A stretch of 64,000 nt of DNA from Hypericum androsaemum (Eukaryota > Streptophyta > Magnoliopsida > Malpighiales > Hypericaceae). Shown one piece after another: positions 23,444-33,376 of the stretch. The stretch's first letter is position 1; every line of letters begins with the position of its first letter. The stretch lies in assembly GCA_963995505.1 (NCBI GenBank), contig OZ023190.1:682001-746000 (forward strand), read 5' to 3'. The notes beneath the pieces are model-generated. The model was not told the origin of the DNA and did not search any database. It saw only the letters and a program-made list of their open reading frames with translations. The position numbers and the translations under genes were made by a program.

Positions 23444-24391
23444 TGTTGTTTGCGGAGGTTGGTGTACTTGATTAGGATCTACGGCAGTCGAGGTAAGTGT
23501 TGGACACTTTCTCCGTAAGACGAGATTGCCCCGTATATTTCAGTGCGGTACGGGCTACGGCAATCGTCTCCAAGATACAACAACTGTTCGGGCGTTTCCA
23601 AGAACGTTGCACACGTATCTCAAAACTTTCGGGCGAACCCTTATATACCCAGAACTTTCGGACTCTTGTAAGTGAAGAACGGAAGAGAGAAGAAGACAAC
23701 AATGCTATGGAGAATGCACTTGCTGCTGGGATGAGGAAAATGGCAAGGGGGCAGGCCTATTTATAGGCTGGAGGAGGCAGGGAAGCAGCCACCCCGAAAA
23801 AATGCATCTGTTCGTCCAGCAGGCTGGCTGGCTGCGCTCGTGGCCCTTCGGTGGCTTCTAGATCCTTCCAGGCACGCTCGTGGCCCTTCGTTGGCTTCTG
23901 GATCCTTCCAGGCACGCCCAGACTATGCTGGCGCCCTTTCGCGAGGGATCTCGTAACCCTTCAGCCTTCTGGAAGTCTCCTGGACATTCCAGCCCTTCAT
24001 GTTTCTTCGATGGCCATCCTGGAAGGTGCTCGCAGCTCCTCGTCACTTCGGTAGCTGCGCAGCTCTCTCCGGACCCGGGCAAAATACTTAAGGCTCCTTC
24101 AGCTCCTCGCGACGATGCGCACGTGCGAAGTGCTAAGTGCGCCATAAAGCGCCCATTGCGACCTGCGTCCAATGCGCCATGCGCACACGCACCGTCCTCG
24201 CAGCTAGCGGTGGGTCACCCTTTAGGTAGTCAATCAAGTTGAGAGGTAAGGAGAGAAATTCCTTATAAACAAGGAAATCCTCCTTGCTCCATTCAATGTG
24301 GTACACATCCACTGCTTAACTTGACTTTGGGCCTTCCACTTGGGTCTTTCCAATTTGGGCCAAATGTATTAAATATGCATTCAACCCAACA
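23444..24391 (-). repeat. 3' LTR of Copia copy B (948 bp)
   Basis: Plus-strand ends are tgttgtttg and cccaaca. It carries a tandem duplication around 23830-23920 (two copies of the ggcttct/ggatccttccaggcacg block) that the other LTR lacks, which explains its extra length. The TATA-like box reads tataaata in reverse at about 23758-23765. Confidence 0.9.
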
Positions 24392-24934
24392 ATCCCCCAC
24401 ATGAATGATGATTAATGCATGCAGACTCTAATTGAAAGTTCTGACGTATTATTATTGCATCGAGACAGGTAGCTTGCGGCTTTGAACCTTCTCTAGTAAT
24501 ATGTTATCAGATTTACTCGCTGCTCGGTGAACGTGATATCTTGAACCGTCAGCTTTTGGCGTAAACCAAGACAATAATATTTACACAATAATAACCCTAG
24601 TATATTTGGGTTCTCACGTTGTGTCCGTTTCGGCCATGGACTGTTTCTTGGATTCATAAGTATTTTTCCCATTTGAAGCGGCCTCACTTTATACTTACAT
24701 AGGTGATCTCCTATCAGAAATATCCTGCCATACTCCACCTTTATCAAGGTATAGGAATCATTAAAAGCGTAATGCTTAACCTTACCACACCTCTGCAGGT
24801 TAATACCTGGGCAGCTTCTGAGAATGAGATAGGTTCCAGGTGATTAACTAAACCCTTCATAACTTAGTTGTATCATTGAACCAAGTTTGTGGGATCTCCA
24901 CTCGTCATGGTTGAGTTACCGCTATGGACGTTCT

Positions 24935-27930
24935 TTAGTGTGTGGATTTTAATCTCATTCCCCTTACTGCATTGTACATTTGATCTCTATTGATTCCTTT
25001 CGTAAAAGGATCAGCTAAGTTGCCCTTGGACTTTACGTAATTAATGGTGATCACCCCACTAGAAATCAACTGTCTAACGGTATTGTGTCTCCGACGGATA
25101 TGTCGAGACTTTCTATTGTACATTGTACTTTGTGCTCTCCCGATTGCAGATATGCTATCACAATGTATCAATACGGGAGACACCGGTTTGCTCCAGTACG
25201 GAATATCCTCTAGGAAGTTTCTGAGCCATTCAGCTTCTTCCCTAGCTTTGTCTAGTGCTATAAACTCCGACTCCATGGTGGATCGAGCTATGCACGTTGT
25301 TTAGAGAATTTCCAAGACACAGCTCCTCCTCCTTTGGTGAATACGTATCCACTCGTAGATTTGGAGTCCTTAGTGTCTGATATCCAGTTTGCGTCACTGT
25401 ATCCTTCTAATACAGCTGGATATTTAGAATAATGTATGCCATAGTTTATGGTATGTTTTAAATACCGTAAAACTCTTTCCAGCGCTAGCCAGTGATCCTT
25501 CTCTGGATTACTTGTAAATCTACTAAGCTTACTAACTGAGTACGCAATATCGGGACGTGTACAGTTTGTTAAATACATCAAGCTCCCGATAATCTGCGCA
25601 TACCTCAGTTGAGATACTGGGTCCCCTCGATTCTTGGCTAAGTGTAGATTCAAATCTATTGGAGTCTTAACCGGAGGTTTGTCAAAAGCTTTAAATTTCT
25701 TGAGCACACTTTCCACGTAGTGGGATTGCGTCAAGATAATTTCGTCAGCTTTCTTAGAGATTTTTATTCCTAGTATGACGTCTGCCAGACCCATATCTTT
25801 CATGTCAAAGTGGTTCTTTAACATGTTCTTAGTTAAGTCATCTACGTAGAGACATACAATTACGTAAGCTTCAGGTGTGCCCTTAATGTAAACACATTTA
25901 TCGCACTCATTGATCTTAAATCTATTTGACAGCATTGTCCTGTCAAATTTCTCGTGCCACTGTTTTGGTGCTTGTTTTAGCCCGTATAGTGACTTGACTA
26001 GCCGACACACTTTATGCTCTTGACCAGGAGCCACAAATCTTTCAGGTTGCTCCATGTATATCTCCTCTTCCAGTTCTCCATTTAGGAAAGCTATTTTTAC
26101 GTCCATTTGGTGGATCTCGAGGTTATAGAGTGCCGCAACAGCTATGAGTACTCTAATTGATATGATTCTTGTGACCGGTGAATACGTGTCAAAGAAATCA
26201 TATCCCTCCTTCTGTTTGAACCCCTTAGCTACCAATCGAGCTTTGTATTTATCGATTGATCCATCAGCTTTGTATTTCCTTTTAAGGATCCACCTGCATC
26301 CCAAAGGTTTGCAGCCCAGTGGGAGATCCACGATTTTCTACGTGTGGTTTTGCATAATGGATTGTATCTCACTATTGATAGCTTCTTTCCAGAGAGGAGC
26401 ATCTGGACTGGACAATACCTCTTGGATTGTCCTGGGTTCATCTTCTAACGCTTAGGTTAGATAATCTGGACCAAAGGATTTGGTTACCTTCGTCCGTTTA
26501 CTACATCTAGGTTCATCATCTTCCTGATTTGACCCTTGCGTAGTCTCGTGAGCCCTTTTCTTTGGACTTCCTTCCTTTCTTTCTTTATTAGGAAAGCCAT
26601 TCTCAAAGAACATTGCGTTCCTTGATTCGATGACTATTCCCGCATTTATCTCAGGGTTTTTAGATTTATACACCAAAAATCGATAAGCACCACTATTTTG
26701 CGCATATCCGATAAAGATGCAATCAATGGTCTTGGGTCCTATTCTCACCTGCTTAGGTTTAGGTACTTCGACCTTTGCTAGGCACCCCCACACTTTAAGG
26801 TGACCGTAGGAAGGCTTCCTTCCTTTCCATAGATCATATGGGGTTTTATCCCTTTTCTTGTGTGACAACTTATTTAGAATGTGGTTAGCTGAGAGCACAG
26901 CTTCCCCCCACATATTCTGGGGTAAGCCCGAGCTAATTAACATAGCGTTCATCATCTCCTTAAGAGTTCAATTTTTGCGTTCAGCTACGCCATTCGATTG
27001 AGGTGAGTATGGAGTAGTCGTCTGATGAATAATGCCATGTTCTTGACAGAGTTCCTCAAACGGAGCTACATATTCTCCCCCTCGATCACTTCGGATCATT
27101 TTGATTTTCACGCAAAGTTGATTTTCAACCTCATTCTTATATCTCTTAAAGGCATCAAGAGCTTCGTCTTTGCCCTTTAGGAGATATACGTAACAGTATC
27201 TCGTGCAGTCATCGATAAACGTGATGAAGTATTTCTTTCCGCCTTTAGTTTGCACGTATTTCATATCGCAAGTGTCCGTATGAATTAACTCTAAAAGCGT
27301 AGTACTTCTTTCCACCGAATGGAAAGGTACTTTGGTTATTTTAGCCTCCACACATACTTCACATTTATCGGATGGGTTGAACTCTAGATTCGGTAATAAA
27401 TTTAAACTTACTAACTTTCTTAGCGAGTTTAAATTTACATGTCCTAATCTACCATGCCATAAATTAAAGCACTCGGCCAAGTAAGAAGAAGTGTTAACTT
27501 TATTTTCACCGTTAAAGGTGCGATGTACAGTTATTACATTCATCTTAAACAGCCCCTTTTCTAGATAACCCTTTCCTATGAATTGACCCGCTTTGGTCAG
27601 TACAAACTTATCAGCCTCAAATACAAGCTTAAGACCGGCTTTGCTTAACAATGAGCCGGAAACTAAGTTCTTGCAGATGTCTGGGACATGCAGCACATCC
27701 TTGAGGGTCAGCTCCTTTTCTGAGGTCAGCTTCAGGACCACCTTACCCAGACCGACGATCTTGGACGTTGCGGAGTTTCCCATGACCTGTGATCGTGATA
27801 TAGCTCGAGAACATCTCCTTGTCCGAGCAGAGCAGATGTGGCGGGTAGCTCCTGTGTCTACGAACCACTCTCTCGGATTGTCTACTAGGTTGGCTTCAAA
27901 CACCACGGCTGACAGATCCATCTGGGACAA
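24935..27930 (-). pseudogene. Copia pol (protease, integrase, RT, RNase H), broken
   Basis: The polyprotein that would process, integrate and reverse-transcribe the element. Segments: 26968-27930 (protease [14 protein letters not shown]-pre-integrase; integrase with HTD, SDRGGEY and AERKN), 26452-26955 (integrase C-terminal part, YDLWKGRKPSYGHLKVWGC), 25288-26331 (RT and start of RNase H), 24935-25276 (RNase H end, FTKGINRDQMYN). They are separated by a TGA, a TAA, a TAG in place of Trp and a frameshift. A stretch after the YVDD active site is also deleted. It is the same set of breaks as in copy A. Confidence 0.95.
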
Positions 27931-27972
27931 GTCTTCAGCCAGGTTAGCCTTTCCTTGGTCGTCCTTCTTCGG

Positions 27973-28783
27973 CTAGCGACAGTCCTTAGCCATGTGTCCG
28001 GGTTTGCCGCAGTTGTAGCAGTCGCCCTTGACCTTCTTGTTCTTCTTCTTCTTGGGCTCTTGCTTCTCCTGCTTATCCCCGAACTTCTTCCTCTTCTTGC
28101 CACTTTTTTCCTCGGCGAGGTGTACGGTGGTCTCAGAGTTGGCCTTGCCTTGCTTGACTTCGGACTTTCGGTTGTCTTCCTCGATCCTAAGTCTCACGAT
28201 CAGGTCTTCTAGGCCCATGTCCTTCCTCTTGTGCTTGAGGTAGCTCTTGAAATCCTTCCAGCGGGGGGAGCTTCTCGATCATCGCATTTACTTGGAAGGA
28301 CTCGCTGAGTTGCATCCCTTCGGCTTGGATCTCGTGAAGGATCAGCTGCAACTCCTACACTTGGTCGATGACCTTCTTGGAGTCCACCATCTTGAAGTCG
28401 AGGAATCGTCCGACGATGAATTTCTTCGTCCCGGCATCCTCCGTTTTGTACTTCTTCTCGAGTGAACTCCACAGCTCCTTAGCAGTTTTGGCTTCCGCGT
28501 AGACATTGTAGAGCGTATCGTCTAGTCCATTCAGGACGTAGTTCCAGCACAAGAAGTCGCTGTGACTCCACGCGTCGAGAGCGTTGATCTTCTGTTGATC
28601 TGTCTCATTTTCTGCTATCTTCGGTGCTTCCTCTTTCAGGAACCGAACTAGGTTGAGCGTGGTCAGATAGAACGTCATCTTCTGTTGCCACCTCTTGAAC
28701 TCGGAACCGTTGAACTTGGTCGACCTTTCGGTGTGGACAGTTCCCGGGACCGCTGGCATTGGTACGGTGCTTGACGATGCCAT
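27973..28783 (-). pseudogene. Copia gag with CCHC zinc knuckle, broken
   Basis: Starts [14 protein letters not shown] at 28783, with [12 protein letters not shown] and [18 protein letters not shown] typical of this gag family. An in-frame TAG follows KKVIDQV (near 28355), a frameshift lies near 28260 in a C-run, and the frame then resumes through a Lys-rich stretch to CYNCGKPGHMAKDC, an intact CCHC knuckle at about 27977-28020. A TAG follows DCR, separating gag from protease. Confidence 0.9.
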
Positions 28784-28794
28784 CTTCAAGTACA

Positions 28795-28896
28795 CAATCT
28801 CGTCTTACGATTGTTGTTTGGGGAGGTTGGTGTACTTGATTAGGATCTACGGTAGTCGAGGCAAGTGTTGGACACTTTCTCCGTAAGACGAGATTG
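28795..28896. repeat. 15-bp inverted repeat spanning the LTR edge and primer-binding position
   Basis: caatctcgtcttacg at 28795-28809 is the exact reverse complement of cgtaagacgagattg at 28882-28896. The first arm lies two bases inside the 5' LTR boundary, exactly where a primer-binding site is expected; the second lies inside the LTR. No TGGTATCAGAGC-type site is present here. Confidence 0.85.
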
Positions 28897-29704
28897 CCCC
28901 GTATATTTTAGTGCGGTATGGGCTACGGCAATCGTCTCCAAGATACAATGACTATTCGGGCATTTCCAAGAACGTTGCACACGTATCTCGAAATTTTCGG
29001 GTGAACCCTTATATACCAAAAACTTTCGGACTCTTGTAAGTGAAGAACGGGGGAGAGAAGAAGACAACAATGCTATGGAGAATGCACTTGCTGCTGGGAT
29101 GAGGAAAATGGCAAGGGGCAGGCCTATTTTAAGGCTAGAGGAGGCAGGGAAGCAGCCACTCCGAAGAAACGCATCTGTTTGTCCAGCAGGCTGGCTGGCT
29201 GCGCTCGTGGCCCACGCGCCCAGACTGTGCTGGCGCCCTTTCGCGAGAGATCTCGCAACCTTTCGGCCTTCTGAAAGTCTCCTGGATATTTCAGCCCTTC
29301 GTGCCTCTTCGGTGGCCATCCTGGAAGGTGCTCGCAGCTCCTCGTCACTTTGGTAACTGCGCAGCTCTCTCCAGACCCGGGCAAAATACTTAAGGCTCCT
29401 CCAGCTCCTCGCGACGATGCGCACGTGCCAAGTGCGCCACAAAGTACCCATTGCGACCTGCGTCCAATGCGCCATGCGCACACGCGCACGCGCGTGCTCG
29501 TGCACCGTCCTCGCAGCTAGCGGTGGGTCACCCTTTGGGTAGTCAATCAAGTTGAGAGGTAAGGAGAGGAATTCCTTATAAACAAGGAAATCCTCCTTGC
29601 TCTATTCAATGTGGTACACATCCACTCCTTAACTTGACTTTGGACCTTCCACTTGGGCCTTTCTAATTTGGGCCAAATGCATTAAATATGCATTCAATCC
29701 AACA
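28812..29704 (-). repeat. 5' LTR of Copia copy B (893 bp)
   Basis: Plus-strand ends are tgttgtttgg and atccaaca. The box corresponding to tataaata in the other LTR has changed to ttaaaata (about 29125-29133), so the promoter copy of the LTR appears weakened. A related partial LTR, in the opposite orientation, lies at 55790-56131. Confidence 0.9.
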
Positions 29705-30428
29705 ATTCCTCTACCCAGCCAGCCGAGCACATCTTTCGTGGAAGTTTTTTCTATTAAATGTTGACCGTGGAGAGCAAAGTCGACGAGCAGCGTGTCTTTG
29801 GGGTATCTGGAAGATCCGAAATCAGATTGTTTTTAACCCCTCTGGTCAACTAGATGTCCAAGGTGAAATGAGAAAGGCAATGACTTTCCTTGCTGAATTC
29901 CAGGAACAAAATGGAACGGCAGGAATGGTGGCAGTGAACGGACCGACCCATTGGGACCCTCCTCCTATCGGATGGCGTAAACTAAACACTGATGCTAGCC
30001 TTCCTAGTCCTAATGGTGGTCAGGTGAGTACTGTGATTAGAGACTCCAGTGGTGACGACTTTGTATCAGCAACAGTCCAGGCATTTCCACGTATCACTCA
30101 TCCCACCTTACTGGAAGCCCACGGAGTTCGGATTGGTATCGAGTTAGCCATTTCTCTTGGACTAACAAAAGGGGTCATCGAATCGGATTGTCAACCGGTC
30201 TTGCTCGCATTGCAAAGATCCGATCATGATCGCAGCCACTTAGGAGCTGTCATTGCCGATTGCAGGGACTTGGTCGTACAGCTAGTGGAGACTTCTTTCC
30301 ATTTTGTCCGGAGACAAGCTAATGGCGCAGCCCACACTCTAGCCCAGTTTCCACTGCCGGCTACTGCTACGTCTCTTATTTTTTCTGCTCCTCCTCCTGA
30401 AATCTCTCATGTACTGCTCTCGGACTAG
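29705..30428 (+). pseudogene. RNase H-like domain of a LINE-type element (right half)
   Basis: An open frame through WGIWKIRNQIVFN, WRKLNTDASL (first catalytic Asp region), AHGVRIGIELAISLGL (Glu is replaced by the His-Gly context), VIESDCQPVL (Asp) and HFVRRQANGAAHTLAQ. This is the plant RVT_3/RNase H-like family that ends many LINE ORF2 proteins. It lacks a plausible start of its own, since its beginning lies before the Copia insertion at 23443. There is no poly(A) tail close behind. It is probably a dead LINE remnant, although RNase H-like single-domain genes exist. Confidence 0.7.
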
Positions 30429-30797
30429 ATGTAGTTTGATTCATAATCTAATGCATGACATATTTTACCCTTTAAAAAATGGTCTGGTAAAAAAATAGAT
30501 ATCCAACTGCTAAGGACTACGCGGGCCAAAATACAAACACTCTAGGCAAACAAGATTGTGGAAGATTTTATTAGGAGACATGGCCCGGGAGATGGAAAAA
30601 TAAGAAAAGAAGGAATATCGTTGGTAAGTTATTTTGTCTATGGGATAAAAAAGTTAAGTAACAAAATTTGGCAATTGAGTCATAATTAGGTGTAAATGTT
30701 GCTAATTAGTCAATTTTGGAACATGCGCCTTACACAGCCTAATATCCTTACAAATTGTAAGCATATTGGAGTCATACAGAATTCTACTTGTAGAAAA
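30429..30797. other. AT-rich spacer, no gene
   Basis: Nothing recognisable between the RNase H remnant and the inverted-repeat element. Confidence 0.4.
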
Positions 30798-31977
30798 GGG
30801 TAAATTATCCCTTTGTCCCTGGCGTTTAGTCACCCTCCCTCGCGGGTTCTTTGGTTTCAAAAAAAGAATCGCCCGTCCCCCGATTTTGTTTTAAATATTC
30901 TCGGGTCCCTGGCTGACGTCAGCACCTTTTTTTTGTCATGAAAATGATCAAAATATTCTTAAACAAAAAAACCACTTCTCTCTCTATCTCTCTCTAACCC
31001 GATCGGATTGTGAATGACAGAGGCGTCGGTGTTTGCGAGACTGCCGAACGATGTCGTCCTGAACATATTCTCCAAGCTGGAGGAGGACTCGCGCCACTGG
31101 GCCCGCCTTGCCTGCGTCTGCACCAAGTTCTCCTCACTCGTACGGAACATCTGCTGGAAGGCCAAGTGCCTCTCCACCATCCTCTCCCGACGACTCCCCT
31201 CCCCAGCTGGAGGATGGCCAGCTCTTCACAAGCTCGTTGTCTGTTGCCCCGGGTTGCGCTACTCCGGTGTCCTCCTCAAGCACTCCGACTTCTGCCGCTA
31301 CCGCGAGCTCGGCTCCAACGATATCTACCTTATCCCCGCCCTTCCTCGTCCTCCACCCCGCCCCTCCTGCTCTAGAACTGGAGTGCTCCTAGTCCCCGTA
31401 TGATGATCTCCTCAACGACGCGCTCTACAACTCCTTCGAAACTCTCCCTGACTACACTGCACCGCTGGAGGACTTCGAATCCACAGAGGAAGGGGAGGTC
31501 TCTTCGAGGAAGCAGATGAGGAAGACTATGAGTCGGCCAATGAGGGCGCACCTGGCGTCCGGAGCATGGAGCCTGAGCCGGGAGCAAAGGATAAAACTGC
31601 TGGCGAGCCGATTCCGGGAGGACTTACTCTACATATGCGAATGGCTGGGTTGCGTCCACATCGAGAAGAAGCGGAACAACATGCTCAATTTAAGTGGATT
31701 TGGGTTCTGGGTTGCATTGACCTTCCAATTTTGTGATTGAAGATGAGAGGATAGAGAAGATGGGAAGGGAGGAAGAGGAAAAGAGGAGAGATGAGTTTTT
31801 TTTGTTTAAGGGTATTTTGATCATTTTCATGACAAAAAATAAAAAATGGGTGCTGACGTCAGCTAAGGATTCGAAAGTATCTAAAATCAAAGTCGGAAGA
31901 CGGGCGATTCTTTTTTTAAAACCAAGGGACTCGCGGGAGAGAGTGACCAAACACCAAAGAAAGGGAGTAATTTACCC
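30798..31977. mobile_element. Gene-capturing inverted-repeat transposon (Pack-MULE-like)
   Basis: The left end (about 30798-30985) and right end (about 31790-31977) are diverged inverted copies of about 185 bp, starting gggtaaatta and including aaagaatcgcccgtc, gctgacgtcagc and catgaaaatgatcaaaat. Between them is a fragment of an EID1-like F-box gene. Long terminal inverted repeats around a host-gene fragment match the Pack-MULE pattern. I could not find a 9-bp target duplication, and the right edge abuts another element. Confidence 0.75.
31014..31740 (+). pseudogene. EID1: EID1-like F-box gene fragment inside the transposon
   Basis: EID1 is the F-box protein of an SCF ubiquitin ligase acting in phytochrome A light signalling. 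The first frame gives an F-box, VFARLPNDVVLNIFSKLEED and WARLACVCTKFSSLVRN, then GGWPALHKLVVCCPGL, and stops at 31401-31403 after a Pro-rich frameshifted stretch. Family sequence resumes in another frame with GAWSLSREQRIKLLASRFRE and LYICEWLGCVHIEKKRN. The Cys-rich C-terminal part of the family is missing; sequence runs into the right inverted repeat. The original gene is single-exon in the relatives I know, so capture as DNA or RNA cannot be told apart. Confidence 0.8.
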
Positions 31978-31988
31978 CCAAAAAAATT

Positions 31989-33186
31989 GGGTTATTTTCC
32001 GCAGTGGTGTTGAAAATTATGACAATTCCGAAAATGGAGTTGTCAGTTAAAGTATTCCTTGTCTGGGGTTGGTTAGAAACCGCACAAAATATTGCGGTTT
32101 TGATTTGCAAAGAAACCGCACAAAATTGTGCGGTTTTGATTTGCAAAGAAACCGCACAAAATATTGCGGTTTTTATTTGCAAAGAAACCGCACAAAATTG
32201 TGCGGTTTATGACAAAAACGCACTTTTTTGTGCGGTTTCTTGCACAAGCAGAACATTTGGCTCCGGTTATCGGTTCGGCTCGTTGTCTACTTTTTTCTGA
32301 TTATTTGAAAAAACTTGTAATTATCTCGATTATTTGTAATGTTTATCTATATTTTCGGTATTTGTAATAATCTTGAACCGTATATACATTTTCTCTGTAC
32401 CTCGAATAAAAATGCATCTTTTTTTGCGTTTTAAGTTTTAAATGTGAAACGCACGATTTGTTGCATTTTTTGGCCATCTGTTTTTATGCGACATTCTAAT
32501 TATGGCCTTGTGTTTTATGGGAAAGGGATACTCACTTTCTTCCCTGGTAATGTCGAAGGGATTATTGATGTGGTGAGATTGACCCCACCTAACTATATTA
32601 TATAAATATTAATTTCATATCTACAAATTATTAGTCAGCTCAAATTTAGAGGCCGTAATTGTCATTACAAGATATGAATGTAATTGTCCATGTTTCTTGT
32701 ACGTATTCGCGAGCATGTCATGGACATATAATTTTCTTTTAAGCATCTGAAGGAATCAAATGTCATACTACTCCATCTATTTTTAGCTAAAAAAGACGCG
32801 TTTTTATTCGAGGTACAGAGAAAATTTATACACATAAGGGTTCAAGATTATTACAAATACCGAAAATAAAGATAACCATTACAAATAATCGAGATAATTA
32901 CAATTTTTTTCAAATAATCAGAAAAAAAAGTAGACAACGAGCCGAGCCGATAACCGGAGCCAAATGTTCAGCTTGTGCAAGAAACCGCACAAAAAAGTGC
33001 GTTTTTGCCAAAAACCGCACAATTTTGGGCGGTTTCTTTGCAAATCAAAACCGCACAATTTTGTGCGGTTTCTTTGCAAATCAAAACCGCAAATTTTGTA
33101 CGGTTTCTAACCAACCCGAATACTTTAACTGACAACTCCATTTTCGAAATTGTCATAATTTTTGACACCACTGCGGAAAATAACCC
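31989..33186. mobile_element. Fold-back-like element with about 400-bp inverted repeats
   Basis: 31989-32420 and 32798-33186 are inverted copies, starting gggttattttccgcagtgg and continuing through gacaattccgaaaatggag, a run of 35-bp repeats, ggctccggttatcgg, and ctgtacctcgaataaaa. The central 370 bp is AT-rich with no frame of interest. Such long inverted repeats are seen in MULE and fold-back families. No target duplication is evident; the right edge lies directly in a TNL relic. Confidence 0.8.
32078..32207. repeat. 35-bp tandem repeats, each with a 10-bp hairpin (left arm)
   Basis: The unit aaccgcacaaaattgtgcgg plus ttttgatttgcaaag repeats at 32078, 32113, 32148 and partially 32183. Each unit holds aaccgcacaa and its reverse complement ttgtgcggtt separated by two bases; units 1 and 3 have a small change (atattgcgg). 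The right arm (about 33010-33110) carries fewer units in reverse. Confidence 0.9.
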
Positions 33187-33376
33187 TCAATGAAGCCCTA
33201 CTTCGATTTTCTGCTGCAGTAAGCAGTTATAACGGCAACACCGAAGACTGAGATCTCGAGGGTTACTCCAATTGGCAGGAAGTTCGGAATTAATTGATTA
33301 CATGTGATGGTGGCTCCCCAGTTGTGGAAGAAAGTGTCATCCCTGTAACGAGATCAAACAAGAGAAAGCGTGGTAA
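33187..33376 (+). pseudogene. TNL C-JID relic, target of a LINE insertion
   Basis: tcaatgaagccctacttcgattttctgctg and the following 170 bases match TNL-1 at about 9205-9415 (FNEAMFRFSAAV, then GVTPIG-like and KRSNKRKR-like parts), with deletions and frame breaks. It ends with agagaaagcgtggtaa (33361-33376), the left target copy of the LINE; the homology resumes briefly after 35787. Confidence 0.85.

Larger units (their letters stand above)
23444..29704 (-). mobile_element. Full-length Ty1/Copia element (copy B), degenerate, with target-site duplication
   Basis: 6261 bp with LTRs at 23444-24391 (3') and 28812-29704 (5'), read on the minus strand. Ends are TG...CA, flanked by attcc (23439-23443 and 29705-29709). 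A purine tract (gtgggggat, reverse of 24392-24400) precedes the 3' LTR. Internal order on the minus strand is gag, CCHC knuckle, protease, integrase, RT and RNase H. It cannot encode its own proteins: gag has a nonsense codon and a frameshift, a TAG follows the knuckle, and pol has the same breaks as copy A at 1-3245. The two LTRs differ by a 55-bp length change and scattered substitutions, so insertion is not recent. Confidence 0.95.

Noticed and set aside
24247..24330. Possible tRNA or small RNA gene near the LTR boundary
   Set aside because: No cloverleaf or A/B box could be recognised; the sequence is ordinary LTR.
27960..27985. TAG between the gag zinc knuckle and protease as a programmed readthrough stop
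   Set aside because: The element has many other nonsense codons and frameshifts and the context does not match a known readthrough signal, so ordinary decay is more likely.
32078..32207. Regular repeats resembling a CRISPR array
   Set aside because: The units are directly adjacent with no unique spacers, lie in a transposon end, and the genome is a plant's.
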